DNA of 64,000 nt, from assembly GCF_000300335.1 (NCBI RefSeq), contig NZ_AMRM01000007.1, forward strand, positions 124,001-188,000, given 5' to 3'. The notes under the pieces are model-generated. The model saw nothing but the letters and a program-made list of their open reading frames with translations, was not told where the DNA came from and did not search any database. Both the position numbers and the translations under genes were made by a program. The stretch's first letter is position 1. Each line of letters starts with the position of its first letter. The DNA comes from Nitratireductor pacificus pht-3B. Its GTDB lineage: Bacteria > Pseudomonadota > Alphaproteobacteria > Rhizobiales > Rhizobiaceae. Positions 63,152-64,000 of the stretch are shown here, in pieces.

Positions 63152-64000
63152 ATGGCGGTCAGCACCTTCACCTGCATCGACGGCCACACCTGCGGCAATC
63201 CCGTGCGCGTGGTCGCCGGCGGCGGGCCGCTGCTCGAGGGCGCGACCATGCTCGAGCGGCGGGCGCATTTCATCGCTGAGTACGACTGGATTCGCACCGG
63301 GCTGATGTTCGAGCCGCGCGGCCACGACATGATGTCGGGCGCGATCCTCTATCCGCCGACGCGCGAGGATTGCGACACGGGCATTCTCTACATCGAGACC
63401 TCGGGCTGCCTGCCCATGTGCGGCCACGGCACCATCGGCACCATCACCATCGGTATCGAGAACGGGCTGATCCGCCCGCGCGAGCCGGGCGTGGTGCGTC
63501 TCGACACGCCAGCCGGCCTGGTGGTCGCCGAGTATGAGCAGCAGGACCGCTTCGTCGAGAAGGTGCGGCTGACCAATGTCCCGTCCTTCCTGCACGCGCG
63601 CGACGTCAGGGCTGAGGTCCCGGGGCTTGGGGAACTGACGGTCGACATCGCCTATGGCGGCAATTTCTACGCCATCGTCGAACCGCAGGACGCCTTCCGC
63701 GACATCGCCGATCACACGGCCGGCGACCTGATCGGCTGGAGCCGCGCCCTGCGCGCGGTGCTGAATGCCGGGCACGACATCGTCCATCCCGAGAAACCCG
63801 AGATCAGCGGCCTGCGCCACATCCTGTGGACCGGCGCGCCGACGAAGCCGGAGGCGCATGCGCGCAACGCCGTGTTCTACGGCGAGAAGGCGATCGACCG
63901 CTCGCCCTGCGGCACCGGCACCTCGGCGCGCATGGCGCACTGGCATGCGCTGGGAAGGCTGAAGGCCGGCGACGCCTTCGTGCATGAAAGCATCATCGGC
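63152..64000 (+). CDS. 4-hydroxyproline 2-epimerase (3' end cut by window)
   Basis: The first 283 residues of a proline-racemase-family enzyme; the frame is open to the window end. Both catalytic cysteines are present, Cys90 in CLPMCGHGTIGT and Cys253 in DRSPCGTGTSARMA. This fits a two-base racemase or epimerase and excludes trans-3-hydroxyproline dehydratase, which has Thr at the second position. It would interconvert trans-4-hydroxy-L-proline and cis-4-hydroxy-D-proline, the first step of the pathway. ATG 63152 follows GAGAGGAAGAGAGAC, 13 bases after the dehydrogenase stop. Confidence 0.93.
   Translation, partial: MAVSTFTCIDGHTCGNPVRVVAGGGPLLEGATMLERRAHFIAEYDWIRTGLMFEPRGHDMMSGAILYPPTREDCDTGILYIETSGCLPMCGHGTIGTITIGIENGLIRPREPGVVRLDTPAGLVVAEYEQQDRFVEKVRLTNVPSFLHARDVRAEVPGLGELTVDIAYGGNFYAIVEPQDAFRDIADHTAGDLIGWSRALRAVLNAGHDIVHPEKPEISGLRHILWTGAPTKPEAHARNAVFYGEKAIDRSPCGTGTSARMAHWHALGRLKAGDAFVHESIIG

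Noticed and set aside
1-64000. tRNA, rRNA, IS element or prophage genes
   Set aside because: I looked for clover-leaf motifs, transposase signatures and integrase genes and saw none.

Overview
The window is a chromosomal segment of an alphaproteobacterium of the order Hyphomicrobiales (Rhizobiales), probably near Mesorhizobium, Nitratireductor or Aquamicrobium. I infer this from high G+C, from synteny (infB-rbfA-truB-rpsO-pnp; fabI-fabB-fabA divergent from irr; rpsT-dnaA-dnaN-recF; ffs-dnaX-ybaB-recR; cytochrome c divergent from kdsB-pheA), from the presence of an Irr-type iron regulator, and from intergenic palindromes of a kind common in this order. No species was assigned by search.

Layout. 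1-7.8 kb: translation and RNA metabolism (end of infB, rbfA, truB, rpsO, pnp, an RsmC-like methyltransferase), with an orphan HWE-type sensor kinase between truB and rpsO. 7.8-13.3 kb: unsaturated and type II fatty acid synthesis (fabI, fabB, fabA) read leftward, irr divergent from it, an SH3-domain secreted protein, a D-2-hydroxyacid dehydrogenase and a cluster of extragenic palindromes. 13.3-22.8 kb: a leftward block of replication and repair genes (moeB-like, recF, dnaN, dnaA, rpsT, enoyl-CoA hydratase, mutM, deoB), with an 840-bp AT-richer gap holding a perfect DnaA box upstream of dnaA.

22.9-35.3 kb: a full Tad/Flp pilus locus. Two TadE-like pseudopilins and a secreted CpaC-N-domain protein lie on the minus strand. 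The Flp pilin, prepilin peptidase CpaA and cpaBCDEF-tadBC lie on the plus strand, and a TadD-like TPR lipoprotein converges on them. Three near-consensus CtrA-like boxes sit in the promoter gaps, suggesting cell-cycle control of piliation.

35.4-47 kb: leucyl aminopeptidase, a MarR regulator overlapping a C40 peptidase gene, a GhrA-like reductase, and a leftward yej-type peptide ABC transporter operon with two tandem substrate-binding proteins, one with a Sec signal and one with a Tat signal. 47-58 kb: housekeeping and envelope genes (cytochrome c, kdsB, pheA, a TetR/imine-reductase-like pair around a palindromic operator, nudC, HIT, ffs SRP RNA, dnaX, ybaB, recR, an MltB-like transglycosylase, two small lipoproteins). 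recR is preceded by eight perfect 7-bp repeats.

58-64 kb: a trans-4-hydroxy-L-proline catabolic cluster. It has a divergent GntR/FCD regulator, then deaminase, 2-oxoglutarate semialdehyde dehydrogenase, D-hydroxyproline dehydrogenase and hydroxyproline 2-epimerase (cut by the window end). Together these would convert hydroxyproline to 2-oxoglutarate. A 9-bp minisatellite lies in the leader between regulator and operon. I saw no tRNA, rRNA, CRISPR array, insertion sequence or prophage. The most unusual features are the two tandem-repeat arrays, the CtrA-like boxes of the pilus locus and the long palindrome before marR.
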